Shown: in pieces, positions 8,803-17,595 of the stretch | Position numbering within the stretch: position 1 is the stretch's first letter | Layout of the letters: each line of letters opens with the position of its first letter | NCBI GenBank assembly: GCA_009918225.1 | Contig: RGEP01000003.1 | Span: 1 to 33,467, forward strand | Direction: 5' to 3' | DNA: 33,467 bases | From: Betaproteobacteria bacterium | Lineage (GTDB): Bacteria; Pseudomonadota; Gammaproteobacteria; Burkholderiales; Burkholderiaceae_C | The notes under the pieces: model-generated | What the model was told of the DNA's origin: nothing | What the model saw: only the letters and a program-made list of their open reading frames with translations | Database searches by the model: none | Program-made: the position numbers and the translations under genes

Positions 8803-9362
8803 CAGGGCAGCAGAAAGTGCTGCCGGTAGTAAGCCAGTTCGTCAATCGACTCGTGGATGTCGGCCAGCGCCGTATGGGCTTGCGCCTTCTTGAAGCCGTC
8901 CAGGATCTGCGGCTTCCACCGACGGGCGAGTTCCTTGAGGGTGCTCACGTCCAGGTTGCGGTAGTGGAAGAAGCGCTCCAGCTGCGGCATGTACTGCGCC
9001 AGGAAGCGGCGGTCTTGGCAGATCGAGTTGCCGCACATGGGGCTCTTGCCTTTGGGCACCACCGTGGCCAGCCAGTCCAGCACCTGCGCTTGCGCCGCCG
9101 CCTCGTCGATACCGGAAGCGCGAACCCGGTCGATCAAGCCGCTCTTGCCGTGTGTGCCCTTGTTCCAAGCGTCCATGCCATCCAAAACCGCGTCGCTTTG
9201 GTGTATGGCCAACACCGGACCCTCAACCCGCACCCGCAGCTGCGCGTCCGTGACCACCACACCCAACTCAATGATGCGGTCGGTGCTGGGCGACAGTCCC
9301 GTCATTTCCAGGTCGATCCAAATCAGGTTCTGGTCATCGATGGGCAAGGTGTGTTCGGTCAT
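8802..9362 (-). CDS. orn: Oligoribonuclease
   Basis: DEDDh exonuclease: '[27 protein letters not shown]', '[41 protein letters not shown]', '[14 protein letters not shown]'. Confidence 0.97.
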   Translation of the reverse strand: MTEHTLPIDDQNLIWIDLEMTGLSPSTDRIIELGVVVTDAQLRVRVEGPVLAIHQSDAVLDGMDAWNKGTHGKSGLIDRVRASGIDEAAAQAQVLDWLATVVPKGKSPMCGNSICQDRRFLAQYMPQLERFFHYRNLDVSTLKELARRWKPQILDGFKKAQAHTALADIHESIDELAYYRQHFLLP

Positions 9363-9415
9363 GTGGAGATGTCACGGCTTTGGCCGCGGAATTGTCGCAG
9401 GCCTACACTGAAGCC

Positions 9416-10741
9416 ATGGATGAAAACCTCCCTGCGGGCTCGATTTCGATGTTGACCTGGGCCTTTGCCGCGCTCGTGGCGCTTCAAGCCATGCTGCGCC
9501 TGGTCCTGCTGGGACGCCAAGTTCGCCATGTGCAGGGCCACCGCACACAGGTACCTGCGGCGTTTGCACAGCGGGTGAGCTTGGCCGACCACCAAAGGGC
9601 TGCGGACTACAGCAGTGCCAAGGCACAGCTGGAGGGTTGGGTCGTGCTGGTGGAAGCAGCCGTGTTGTTGGGCTGGACGCTCCTGGGTGGGCTGGACGCC
9701 TTGAACCACAGTTTGCGCAGCTGGATTCACGACCCCCTGCCCTCTCCTGCCACGGCCCTGCTGTATCAGCTCAGCTTGGTGCTGGCCATTACCCTGATCG
9801 GTGCGGTAGCCGACCTGCCCTTGGATCTGCTGCGCCACTTCGGGGTCGAGCAGCGCTTTGGCTTCAACCGCATGTCGCTCAAGGACTATGCCCTGGACGC
9901 CTTCAAAGGAACGGCGCTCAGCCTGGTCGTGATGACCCCCTTGCTGGCTGCGGTGCTTTGGCTGATGGGACAAGCCGGTGTCCATTGGTGGCTTTGGGCC
10001 TTCGCCTTGTTGGCCGGGTTTCAGCTGCTCATGATGGTAGTGGTGCCCCTGTGGATCGCGCCTTTGTTCAACCGATTCACCCCCTTGCAGGACCCTGCAC
10101 TGGAGGCCCGGGTTCGGGCTCTGATGCAGCGCTGCGGATTCGCGGCTCGGGATTTGATGGTCATGGACGGCAGCCGCCGGTCCGCCCATGCCAACGCCTA
10201 TTTCACCGGCGTGGGGCGAGCCAAGCGCGTGGTGTTCTTCGACACCCTGCTCAAGGCCTTGACACCCCGAGAGGTCGAAGCGGTGCTGGCCCACGAACTG
10301 GGGCACTTTCGCCACCGCCATGTGAGCCAACGGCTGGTGCTGATGCTGGCCCTGAGCCTGCTGGGTCTGTGGCTGTTGGGGGCCGCCTCGCAATGGAGCG
10401 GCTTCTACCTTGGGCTCGGCGTGCAACCCAATTTGCTGGCCCCCAACGATGGACTGGCCCTGGCGCTGTTTTCATTGGCCCTGCCCAGTGTCCTGTTCCT
10501 TTTGACGCCCCTGGCCGCATGGTGGTCGCGCCAGCAAGAGTTCGAGGCCGATGCGTTTGCCGCCTCGCAGGCCGATCCCAGCGCCCTGGCCTCGGCTTTG
10601 GTGAAGCTGTACACGGACAATGCAGCCACATTGACGCCTGACCCTTGGGTGGTGCGCTTTCAGTACAGCCACCCACCGGCCTTGCAGCGCCTGCAGGCTT
10701 TGGGTCAACTGCAACCTTCGCCCACACCTGCTGCACCATGA
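9416..10741 (+). CDS. M48 family (Ste24/CAAX-type) membrane metallopeptidase
   Basis: Multiple TM segments, zinc motif 'VLAHELGHFRHRH', 'EFEADAFA'. Start ATG 9416 preferred over upstream TTG 9380. Confidence 0.93.
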   Translation: MDENLPAGSISMLTWAFAALVALQAMLRLVLLGRQVRHVQGHRTQVPAAFAQRVSLADHQRAADYSSAKAQLEGWVVLVEAAVLLGWTLLGGLDALNHSLRSWIHDPLPSPATALLYQLSLVLAITLIGAVADLPLDLLRHFGVEQRFGFNRMSLKDYALDAFKGTALSLVVMTPLLAAVLWLMGQAGVHWWLWAFALLAGFQLLMMVVVPLWIAPLFNRFTPLQDPALEARVRALMQRCGFAARDLMVMDGSRRSAHANAYFTGVGRAKRVVFFDTLLKALTPREVEAVLAHELGHFRHRHVSQRLVLMLALSLLGLWLLGAASQWSGFYLGLGVQPNLLAPNDGLALALFSLALPSVLFLLTPLAAWWSRQQEFEADAFAASQADPSALASALVKLYTDNAATLTPDPWVVRFQYSHPPALQRLQALGQLQPSPTPAAP

Positions 10742-11124
10742 ACCCCCACCCGCCTGCAAGGGGCACCCCCACGGGTCCTGCACAGCCCACCCGGGCCGAC
10801 GAACTCGCCGCGCTCGATGTGCGCAGCACACCAGACCAGCGCTTGGACCCTGCTGAGGTGCGGGGCTTGGTACAGCTGTTGGACGGCTGGCAGGTTCAGG
10901 GCGCTGTCCTGCAGCGTACCTTTGCATTCCGCGATTACCACGCCACCCTGGCCTTTGTGAATGCGGTGGCCTGGATCGCCCATCAGGGGGACCACCACCC
11001 TGAACTGCAGGTGGGCTACAACCGCTGCCAGGTGCAATGGAGCACCCACTCGGCCGCAGGCCTGACGCTCAAGGACTTGATCTGCGCCGCGCAGGTGGAC
11101 GCCCTGAAGTGCCAAAAGGCCTGA
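10738..11124 (+). CDS. phhB: 4a-hydroxytetrahydrobiopterin dehydratase (pterin carbinolamine dehydratase)
   Basis: 'GWQVQGAVLQRTFAFRDYHATLAFVNAVAWIAHQGDHHPELQVGYNRCQVQWSTHSAAGLTLKD'; ATGA overlap with M48 gene. Confidence 0.9.
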   Translation: MNPHPPARGTPTGPAQPTRADELAALDVRSTPDQRLDPAEVRGLVQLLDGWQVQGAVLQRTFAFRDYHATLAFVNAVAWIAHQGDHHPELQVGYNRCQVQWSTHSAAGLTLKDLICAAQVDALKCQKA

Positions 11125-12008
11125 TCGTGGCGGCCTTTGGCCGCCACTTCACCCTGGAGACCGAAGACGGCCAGCGCCTGCAAGCCCACGCACGGGGCAA
11201 GCGCAGCGAAGCCGTGGTGGGTGACCGCGTGCAGTGGAACACGACCCAAACGGGCGGTGAAATCCAAGCGGTGATCGAATCGCTGCAGCCCCGTCGCAAC
11301 CTGATGCACCGCCAGGACCTGATGCGCACCAAGTCCTTTGCGGCCAACCTGGACCAGGTGTTGATGCTGGTGGCCAGCCAGCCTCTGTTCAGCGAATCCC
11401 AGCTCACGCGCGCGATGGTGGCAGCGGAGGCGGCCGATATCGAGCTGGTGATCGTGCTCAACAAGACCGACCTGCCCGACGCAGGCTTGGCGCGCGAGCG
11501 CCTGAAGCCCTATGTGGCCATGGGCACGCCGATGCTGGAGCTGTCGATCAAGCATGGGCACCAAGACAGCCTTGAGCAACTCGCCCCCCGCCTGCAGGGT
11601 CGAACCACCTTGTTGTTGGGGGCCAGCGGCACGGGCAAGAGCTCCTTGGTGAACCTCCTGGTGCCACGGGCCCAATCACGGGTGGGTGAGTTGTCACAAG
11701 CCTTGCAGGCCGGGCGCCACACCACCACCCATACGTTGTGGCATTGGCTGGACGACAAACGTTCTGGCGCCCTGATCGATTCGCCGGGCTTTCAAGAGTT
11801 CGGACTGCAACAGGTTCCCGCTGCCGACCTGGCGCGCCATATGCGCGACTTTCGTCCCCTCCTGGGCCAATGTCGGTTCCACAACTGTCAGCACCGGCAA
11901 GAACCCGACTGTGCCGTCACCGCAGCCGTGGCCGATGGCCGCATCAGCGCTCAGCGGCACCGCATTTATCTGGAAATTCTGCAGGAGCTGCAAACGCAGC
12001 GTTGGTAG
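11109..12008 (+). CDS. rsgA: Small ribosomal subunit biogenesis GTPase RsgA
   Basis: Circularly permuted GTPase: 'VLNKTDLPD', 'LLGASGTGKSSLVNLL', 'IDSPGFQEFGL', Zn cluster 'CRFHNCQHRQEPDC'. Likely GTG start at 11109. Confidence 0.94.
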   Translation: MPKGLIVAAFGRHFTLETEDGQRLQAHARGKRSEAVVGDRVQWNTTQTGGEIQAVIESLQPRRNLMHRQDLMRTKSFAANLDQVLMLVASQPLFSESQLTRAMVAAEAADIELVIVLNKTDLPDAGLARERLKPYVAMGTPMLELSIKHGHQDSLEQLAPRLQGRTTLLLGASGTGKSSLVNLLVPRAQSRVGELSQALQAGRHTTTHTLWHWLDDKRSGALIDSPGFQEFGLQQVPAADLARHMRDFRPLLGQCRFHNCQHRQEPDCAVTAAVADGRISAQRHRIYLEILQELQTQRW

Positions 12009-12039
12009 GCCCTCAGACAGGCCTTAACGGCCCCTGGCC

Positions 12040-13029
12040 TTAGCCCACCAGGTTGGCCAGTGTCATCAGGGCCAGCAAGAGCATCCACAGTACCACCGAG
12101 CGCCACACCAGGGCCACCATATTGCGCAGGTGGCCCAGCTGCACCGGCACGCCGGGCGTGGACCCAGTGGAGTCCATGGCGTCAGCCGCCACGCCCGTGG
12201 CGAAGGTCTTGGAGCGATCAGGTGTGACCCCAGGGGCCGCATGACCGCCCAGCTGCACGCCTACAGCGCCTGCGGCCGCGGCCAATATCACCCCCTCATT
12301 GGCGTGGCGCCACAGCGCTGCATCACGCCGCCATCCATTGATGGCCTCTTCAAAATTGCCTACCACTGCAAAACCGAACGCGGTCAGGCGCGCGGGCACA
12401 TAGTCCACGGCACCGAAGTACTCGTTGGAGACGCGGCGCAGTTCTTCATTGGTGGGCGCCTGCAAGCTGTTGCTTTGGTAAGCCCAATAGCGGCTCATGA
12501 ACTCGGACATCCGGTAAAGCACCGCACCGGCCGCACCGAAACCCAGCGCGGCCATGAGCACGAAGAAGAAAAACACCCCGAACACATGCCGGTGCGCCGC
12601 CAACAGGCCATGCTCGATCACATGCCGCAGCAGCTCGGTTTGCGGCAGTTCCGCGGCGTCCAGGTGCAGCCAGTCCGACAGCAGCTGCCGAGCGGTGGCT
12701 TCGTCGTTGCGCTCCAAGCACTGCCGGATGTCGGTGATGTAGTGGCTGAAGCTGCGAAACCCGAGCGTGAGGTAGAGCACGCCCACGTTCAGGGCCAGCG
12801 CCAAGAGCAGGCTGAACTTGGCTACCAAAAGGTGGGCCAGCCAGACCAACACGGCCGGTGTGGCCACCGACAGCCACCACACCACTCGGGCATGTTGCGG
12901 CCGCCCAGCATCGAAGTTGCGCGCCGTCCACACGCACCACGTCACGGCCGCGTCATGCACCCGGGTGTCCCGCGGCAGGGACTTCAGTTGCTCCAACAGG
13001 AGCGCAAAGAGGACCGCGAAAAAGCTCAT
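12040..13029 (-). CDS. CobD/CbiB-like integral membrane protein, function uncertain
   Basis: 'MSFFAVLFALLLEQLKSLPRDTRVHDAAVTW'; several TM segments; ATGA overlap with the NUDIX gene. Confidence 0.7.
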   Translation of the reverse strand: MSFFAVLFALLLEQLKSLPRDTRVHDAAVTWCVWTARNFDAGRPQHARVVWWLSVATPAVLVWLAHLLVAKFSLLLALALNVGVLYLTLGFRSFSHYITDIRQCLERNDEATARQLLSDWLHLDAAELPQTELLRHVIEHGLLAAHRHVFGVFFFFVLMAALGFGAAGAVLYRMSEFMSRYWAYQSNSLQAPTNEELRRVSNEYFGAVDYVPARLTAFGFAVVGNFEEAINGWRRDAALWRHANEGVILAAAAGAVGVQLGGHAAPGVTPDRSKTFATGVAADAMDSTGSTPGVPVQLGHLRNMVALVWRSVVLWMLLLALMTLANLVG

Positions 13030-13742
13030 GCCACAGATGATAGCGGCCGGGCCAGCAGGTGATAGAAGTTGCGCAGCATCGCCGCCGTGGCGCCCCAGAT
13101 GAAGAACTCCCGCTCTTCCCCTGACAAGCCACGGCCGTGCCAAGGCATGGACAAAAACTGCCGTGTGCGCTCTTGCACCACGATCCGGTGCCGTCGGTGG
13201 TGGGCCGGATTCATCAGAAAGTCCAGAGGCACCTCGAAGATGTCTTGCACCTCATGGGGGTCGGCTTGCAAGCTCAAGGGCGGGTGCACCCAGGCCACCA
13301 CCGGCGTCACCTCATAGGCCGTGACGGTGCGATACGCCGGCAAGGCTCCGAGCACCTCAACAGACGAGGGGGACAAGCCCACCTCCTCATGGGCCTCGCG
13401 CAAGGCGGCAGCCGCCGCGCTGGCATCACCCGATTCCAAACGCCCGCCGGGAAAACTGACCTGCCCCGCATGCGCGCGCAGGTGCGCCGTGCGTTGGGTC
13501 AGCAAGACCGTGGCGCCTTCGGGGCGGCGAACCAAGGGGAGCAAGACGGCAGCAGGCCGCAGCGACGCGCCCTCGAGCAGGGCGCCGCCATCGCCACCCA
13601 GGGGCGGCGACCAGCCCTGCAGGCCAGCCAGTTGCGCAGCCAGGGTGTCGGGCTGCCAGTGGCCAGGGCCCAAGGCTGGCAGGTGGGAGTCGACCCCGAT
13701 GACGGGGACTGACCGGGGATCGGTGATCAGGGGCGGGCGCAT
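13026..13742 (-). CDS. NUDIX hydrolase, NudL/CoA pyrophosphatase-like
   Basis: Nudix box 'GGRLESGDASAAAAALREAHEEVGL', preceded by 'LLTQRTAHLRAHAGQVSFPGG'. Confidence 0.93.
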   Translation of the reverse strand: MRPPLITDPRSVPVIGVDSHLPALGPGHWQPDTLAAQLAGLQGWSPPLGGDGGALLEGASLRPAAVLLPLVRRPEGATVLLTQRTAHLRAHAGQVSFPGGRLESGDASAAAAALREAHEEVGLSPSSVEVLGALPAYRTVTAYEVTPVVAWVHPPLSLQADPHEVQDIFEVPLDFLMNPAHHRRHRIVVQERTRQFLSMPWHGRGLSGEEREFFIWGATAAMLRNFYHLLARPLSSVA

Positions 13743-13777
13743 GGGACGAGATTGTCCATGCGCCCAGCTCGCAACGC

Positions 13778-14131
13778 TTAGGCGAGCTTCTCCTTGATAC
13801 GTGCGGACTTGCCGCTGCGCTGGCGCAGGTAGTACAACTTGGCGCGGCGCACGTCGCCCCGGCGCTTGACTTCGATACCGGCAATCAGCGGGCTGTACAG
13901 CTGGAAGGTCCGCTCGACGCCTTCACCTGAGGAAATCTTGCGCACGATGAAGCTGCTGTTCAGGCCGCGATTGCGCTTGGCAATCACCACGCCTTCGTAG
14001 GCCTGCACGCGCTTGCGGGTGCCTTCAACGACGTTGACGTTCACCACCACCGTGTCGCCAGGGGCGAAGGCCGGGATGGTCTTGTTGAGGCGGGAAATCT
14101 CTTCCTGCTCAAGGGTTTGGATCAGGTCCAT
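13778..14131 (-). CDS. rplS: 50S ribosomal protein L19
   Basis: '[67 protein letters not shown]'. Confidence 0.98.
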   Translation of the reverse strand: MDLIQTLEQEEISRLNKTIPAFAPGDTVVVNVNVVEGTRKRVQAYEGVVIAKRNRGLNSSFIVRKISSGEGVERTFQLYSPLIAGIEVKRRGDVRRAKLYYLRQRSGKSARIKEKLA

Positions 14132-14190
14132 GTGGGCTCCGTTGATCATGCGCCTGGGGTGATTGAAAGAATGGGGTCCCGGCCAGAGGA

Positions 14191-14964
14191 TCAAAACCCA
14201 CGAGTATACAACGCAGCCAGGACGCGCTCATCCTCGGGGCTCAGCCGGCCCGCCGAGCGCGCAGCCTCAATCAGATCGGGTCGCCGCCTTGCCGTGATCT
14301 CCAGCGACTGCGCCCGTCGCCAGCGCTGTATGTCAGCATGGTGGCCCGACAACAACACCGCCGGAACCGAGCCGTTGGCCCCGGCCTCAGGCCAAGTCTC
14401 CGGGCGGCTGTAGTGCGGCCCCTCGAGCAACCCGTCGCCCTCGAAACTGTCCTGTTCGTGCGACGCTGGGTCATGCAAAACGCCGTCCTGCAAGCGCGCC
14501 ACCGCGTCGATCAGGACCAAGGCCGGAAGGTCGCCGCCGGACAAGACGAAGTCGCCCACGCTGAGGTCCAAGGCCTCATGGCGCTGCAACAAACGCTGGT
14601 CCACGCCCTCATAGCGGCCGCACAGCAACAAGGCCCCGGGGCCCTGCGCCAACTCCCGAACCAGGGCCTGCGTCAGGGCTTGACCCGTGGGGGTGAAATG
14701 GATCAGCCGTGCACCGTCTTGGGCAGCGCGGTCGGCTCGAATGGCCTGGATGCAACGGTGCAGCGGCTCGGCCAACATCACCATGCCAGGCCCACCACCG
14801 AAGGGCCTGTCATCCACGCGCCGATAGGGTCCGCTGGCATGTTCACGCAAGGGCCATAAACGCACATCCACCGCCCCGGATTCAAAGGCACGGCGTGTCA
14901 CCCCGTGGCTTAAATGCGGCCCGAACAGTTCGGGCATGAGGGTGATCACATCAAAACGGGGCAT
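14191..14964 (-). CDS. trmD: tRNA (guanine(37)-N1)-methyltransferase
   Basis: '[14 protein letters not shown]', '[13 protein letters not shown]', '[11 protein letters not shown]', '[23 protein letters not shown]'. Confidence 0.98.
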   Translation of the reverse strand: MPRFDVITLMPELFGPHLSHGVTRRAFESGAVDVRLWPLREHASGPYRRVDDRPFGGGPGMVMLAEPLHRCIQAIRADRAAQDGARLIHFTPTGQALTQALVRELAQGPGALLLCGRYEGVDQRLLQRHEALDLSVGDFVLSGGDLPALVLIDAVARLQDGVLHDPASHEQDSFEGDGLLEGPHYSRPETWPEAGANGSVPAVLLSGHHADIQRWRRAQSLEITARRRPDLIEAARSAGRLSPEDERVLAALYTRGF

Positions 14965-14976
14965 GCTGCAGCGGCC

Positions 14977-15564
14977 TCAGTCGTCTAAGCCCCAGTCAAC
15001 CTGGATGCGCTTGGCCGCCAGGTCCACCGAATCGACATACACCTGCACGAACGGGATCAAACGTTCTTGGGTGTGTCCCGTTGCCTCGTCGCGCCACTCG
15101 ATGCGCAGCACCGAGTGGGGGCCCGTTTGCATCAGTCCAGCCACGGCACCAAGCCGCTGTGCCTGGCGGTTGAACACCTCCAGGCCCAGCAGGTCCACCC
15201 AGTAGTACTCCCCGTCACCGGCCGTGGGGAAACTGCTGCGCCGCACGAACAGCCGCAAGCCCTTGCAGGCTTGTGCCACATCGCGGTCGGTCAAATCCTG
15301 GATCAGGGCCACAACGCCCTCACCTTGCTCGCGTACCGAAGCCACGCGCAAGGGCTGTTCAAGGCCGGATAAACAGGCTTGCTGAGCCGGCGTCAGCCCA
15401 GGCGGGCCTTGCCAGTACCACCGCTTGCTTGAAAACAAGGCTTGAGGGTCTGGCGAGAAAGGCTTCAGGCGCAGCCCGCCCTTGATGCCCCAGGCGCCGG
15501 TGACCACCGCGACCTCAACGGCGTCGTCGGGCCACTCAGATGGAGGAGAGTCAAAAGCCATCAT
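14977..15564 (-). CDS. rimM: Ribosome maturation factor RimM
   Basis: 'VAVVTGAWGIKGGLRLKPFS', 'EYYWVDLLGLEVFNRQ', 'LIPFVQVYVDSVDLAAKRIQVDWGLDD'. Start ATG 15564 (or 15561). Confidence 0.95.
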   Translation of the reverse strand: MMAFDSPPSEWPDDAVEVAVVTGAWGIKGGLRLKPFSPDPQALFSSKRWYWQGPPGLTPAQQACLSGLEQPLRVASVREQGEGVVALIQDLTDRDVAQACKGLRLFVRRSSFPTAGDGEYYWVDLLGLEVFNRQAQRLGAVAGLMQTGPHSVLRIEWRDEATGHTQERLIPFVQVYVDSVDLAAKRIQVDWGLDD

Positions 15565-15618
15565 CGACAACTCAGCAGCCGAACCCCACAGGACAACCCG
15601 AGCCTACAGCGGCCTACG

Positions 15619-15645
15619 GCACCGAAAGCACCGAAAGCACCGAAG
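15619..15645. repeat. 9-bp tandem repeat (GCACCGAAA x3, last unit degenerate)
   Basis: gcaccgaaa gcaccgaaa gcaccgaag in the rpsP-rimM intergenic region. Confidence 0.9.
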
Positions 15646-15676
15646 GCGGCTAAGGCACCCAAGCGCCCAAAGCGCG

Positions 15677-15714
15677 AAAAGAAAAAGCCCCGAACACCAA
15701 GCGTGTGCGGGGCT
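15677..15714 (-). terminator. Rho-independent terminator/attenuator between rpsP and rimM
   Basis: Minus-strand AGCCCCG...CGGGGCT 7-bp stem (inner CAC/GTG pairing) followed by TTTTCTTTT. Confidence 0.8.
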
Positions 15715-15811
15715 GGCGACAACCCACATGCGGCTGCACCCGGCTGGGCAGGGCCACGAAAGCCCTGCTGCCAAAGGCGCCGACCGCGAAGGCGCGCGGG
15801 ACCTGTACCGC

Positions 15812-16066
15812 TCAGGCCTGTGCGGACTTGCGGGCCACATCCACCAAGCGGGTCACCGCCGGGGAAAGTTGTGCGCCCACGCCCGCCCAGTAATTGATGC
15901 GGTCCATCGACACACGAAGGCCCTCGGCAGCGCCGGAGGCCACGGGGTTGTAGAAACCCACGCGCTCGATGAAGCGGCCGTCGCGGCGGTTGCGCGCATC
16001 GGCGACCACGATGTTGTAGAAGGGGCGCTTTTTGGCGCCGCCACGAGCCAGTCGAATGACGACCAT
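15812..16066 (-). CDS. rpsP: 30S ribosomal protein S16
   Basis: '[45 protein letters not shown]...[21 protein letters not shown]'. Confidence 0.98.
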   Translation of the reverse strand: MVVIRLARGGAKKRPFYNIVVADARNRRDGRFIERVGFYNPVASGAAEGLRVSMDRINYWAGVGAQLSPAVTRLVDVARKSAQA

Positions 16067-16275
16067 GAGAATTCCTTGAACACGGATACGGTGCAAGGAT
16101 TCGAGGGAGACACGCATCGAACCCTGGCGGGATGGCCTCGGTAAACCGGGGCCGCGGCGGTGACCGTAGATACGCCCACAATCGACACCAGGCGATTGGG
16201 CCCTTGCAAGTTCTCGAGGGATCTCACGGGTCCAAACGCGGTGGGCCGGCAGGAGGCCGTTCACCAAAGCCCACT

Positions 16276-16281
16276 ATTATA
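16276..16281 (-). promoter_or_regulatory. -10 element TATAAT for rpsP operon
   Basis: Minus-strand perfect TATAAT about 210 bp upstream of rpsP; -35 not evident. Confidence 0.55.
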
Positions 16282-16310
16282 CGGTTTTGGATTCCTTGTG
16301 CAGCCCGTCC

Positions 16311-16629
16311 ATGTCTGAACGCCCACCTGCGGCCCTGATTCGTCCCTGCACCGCTGAGGACCTGCCCGCAGGGCCAGGGCCTGGGTCGGCTGCTCTTGGC
16401 CGACCTGGTGGCGCGCTGCACTGCGGCCGGTGCCCGTCAGCTTTTGGCCGTCATCGGTGATGCGCAAAACCAAGCGTCCATTGGCGTGCATCGCAGCTGC
16501 GGCTTCGAACACACCGGGGTCTTGCAGCATGCGGGCTGGAAGTTCGGGCGCTGGCTGGATGTGGTGCTGATGCAGCGGGCGCTGGGGCCCGGCGCCAGCC
16601 AGGATGCCGGTGCAGGAGGGGTGCGGTGA
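16311..16629 (+). pseudogene. GNAT (phosphinothricin/YncA-type) N-acetyltransferase remnant with internal deletion and frameshift
   Basis: N-terminus 'MSERPPAALIRPCTAEDLPA' (16311-16370) is followed in the +1 frame by C-terminus 'GQGLGRLLLADLVARCTAAGARQLLAVIGDAQNQASIGVHRSCGFEHTGVLQHAGWKFGRWLDVVLMQRAL'. The GNAT middle domain is absent. Confidence 0.8.
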
Positions 16630-17075
16630 ACAGCGACGAACCTGCCCGCAGCAGCACTTTGCATTCCAAAACCCTGACCACCTGGGCGGCCGTGTTGGGC
16701 GGCTTCTTCGGCTTGCACCGCTTTTACCTGCGAGGCCTGGGCGACCCTTGGGGATGGCTGCATGCCGCCGCAGCCTTCTTGGGCCTGATGGGACTGCAGC
16801 GCATCCGTGGCCTGGGCGTGGACGATCAGCTGGCCACCCTGCTCCTGCCCTGCCTGGGCTTGACGGTCAGTGCGGCCATGCTGGCGGCAATCGTGCACGG
16901 CCTCACGCCCGATGAGCGCTGGGCCCAGCGGCACCATCCCGAGCTGGGCACGGTGCCCACCGCCTGGGGTCCGGTTCTGGGGGTGATCCTGGCCCTGATG
17001 CTGGGCGCCACCGCCCTCATGGCCACGGTGGCCTTTGTTGGCCAGCGCCTTTTCGAGGCCCTGCTGCACACCTGA
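16626..17075 (+). CDS. TM2 domain-containing membrane protein
   Basis: 'LTTWAAVLGGFFGLHRFYLRGLGDPWGWLH' TM2 motif; GTG start overlaps GNAT remnant stop. Confidence 0.75.
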   Translation: MNSDEPARSSTLHSKTLTTWAAVLGGFFGLHRFYLRGLGDPWGWLHAAAAFLGLMGLQRIRGLGVDDQLATLLLPCLGLTVSAAMLAAIVHGLTPDERWAQRHHPELGTVPTAWGPVLGVILALMLGATALMATVAFVGQRLFEALLHT

Positions 17076-17076
17076 T

Positions 17077-17595
17077 TCAGGGCCAGGCAGGATCTTCCAG
17101 CCGCTGCGGTGGCGGGTCGCTCAAGGCCTGCAGCAGGTCGGTCCACCCGTTTCCATATCCAGGCCACTGCAGATCGGGCATCACGTCCCTGAGCGGTTGC
17201 AACACGAAGGCCCGCTGAAGCGCGCGCGGGTGTGGCAGCACCAGATCTGCGGTGTCCATCACCCGCTGCCCATAAAGGATCAGGTCCAGGTCCAAGGTGC
17301 GTGGCGCATGGTGATACGGCCGCTGGCGCCCTTGCTGCACCTCCAGAGCCTGCAGGGCGCGCAACAGCAGCAGCGGCGCGTGCTCATCGTTTGGGCCCTG
17401 CAGCACCGCCACGGCGTTGAGAAAGTCAGGCCCCTGCGCCTGCCAGGGTTGGGTGCGGTACAGGGGCGACACGGCCCAAAGCTTCAGGCCCAGGTGGTCG
17501 GGCAAGGTCCGCAGCCCACGGACGGCGGCCCCGAGGTGGGCCCGGGCATCACCCAGGTTGGAGCCCAGGCTGACCACGACCCACTCCACGGTCAA
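17077..17595 (-). CDS. folK: 2-amino-4-hydroxy-6-hydroxymethyldihydropteridine pyrophosphokinase
   Basis: 'VVSLGSNLGDARAHL', 'SPLYRTQPWQAQGPDFLNAVAVLQ', 'RQRPYHHAPRTLDLDLILYG', 'LPHPRALQRAFVLQPL'. Annotated start is TTG. Confidence 0.96.
   Translation of the reverse strand: MTVEWVVVSLGSNLGDARAHLGAAVRGLRTLPDHLGLKLWAVSPLYRTQPWQAQGPDFLNAVAVLQGPNDEHAPLLLLRALQALEVQQGRQRPYHHAPRTLDLDLILYGQRVMDTADLVLPHPRALQRAFVLQPLRDVMPDLQWPGYGNGWTDLLQALSDPPPQRLEDPAWP

Noticed and set aside
15442-15897. Plus-strand ORF with histone H1-like PKAPKAPKAAKAPKRPKREKKKP peptide
   Set aside because: Lies across rimM 5' end, the terminator and rpsP 3' end. The lysine run comes from the tandem repeat and A-rich terminator arm, with no RBS or conserved flanks, so I treat it as noncoding.
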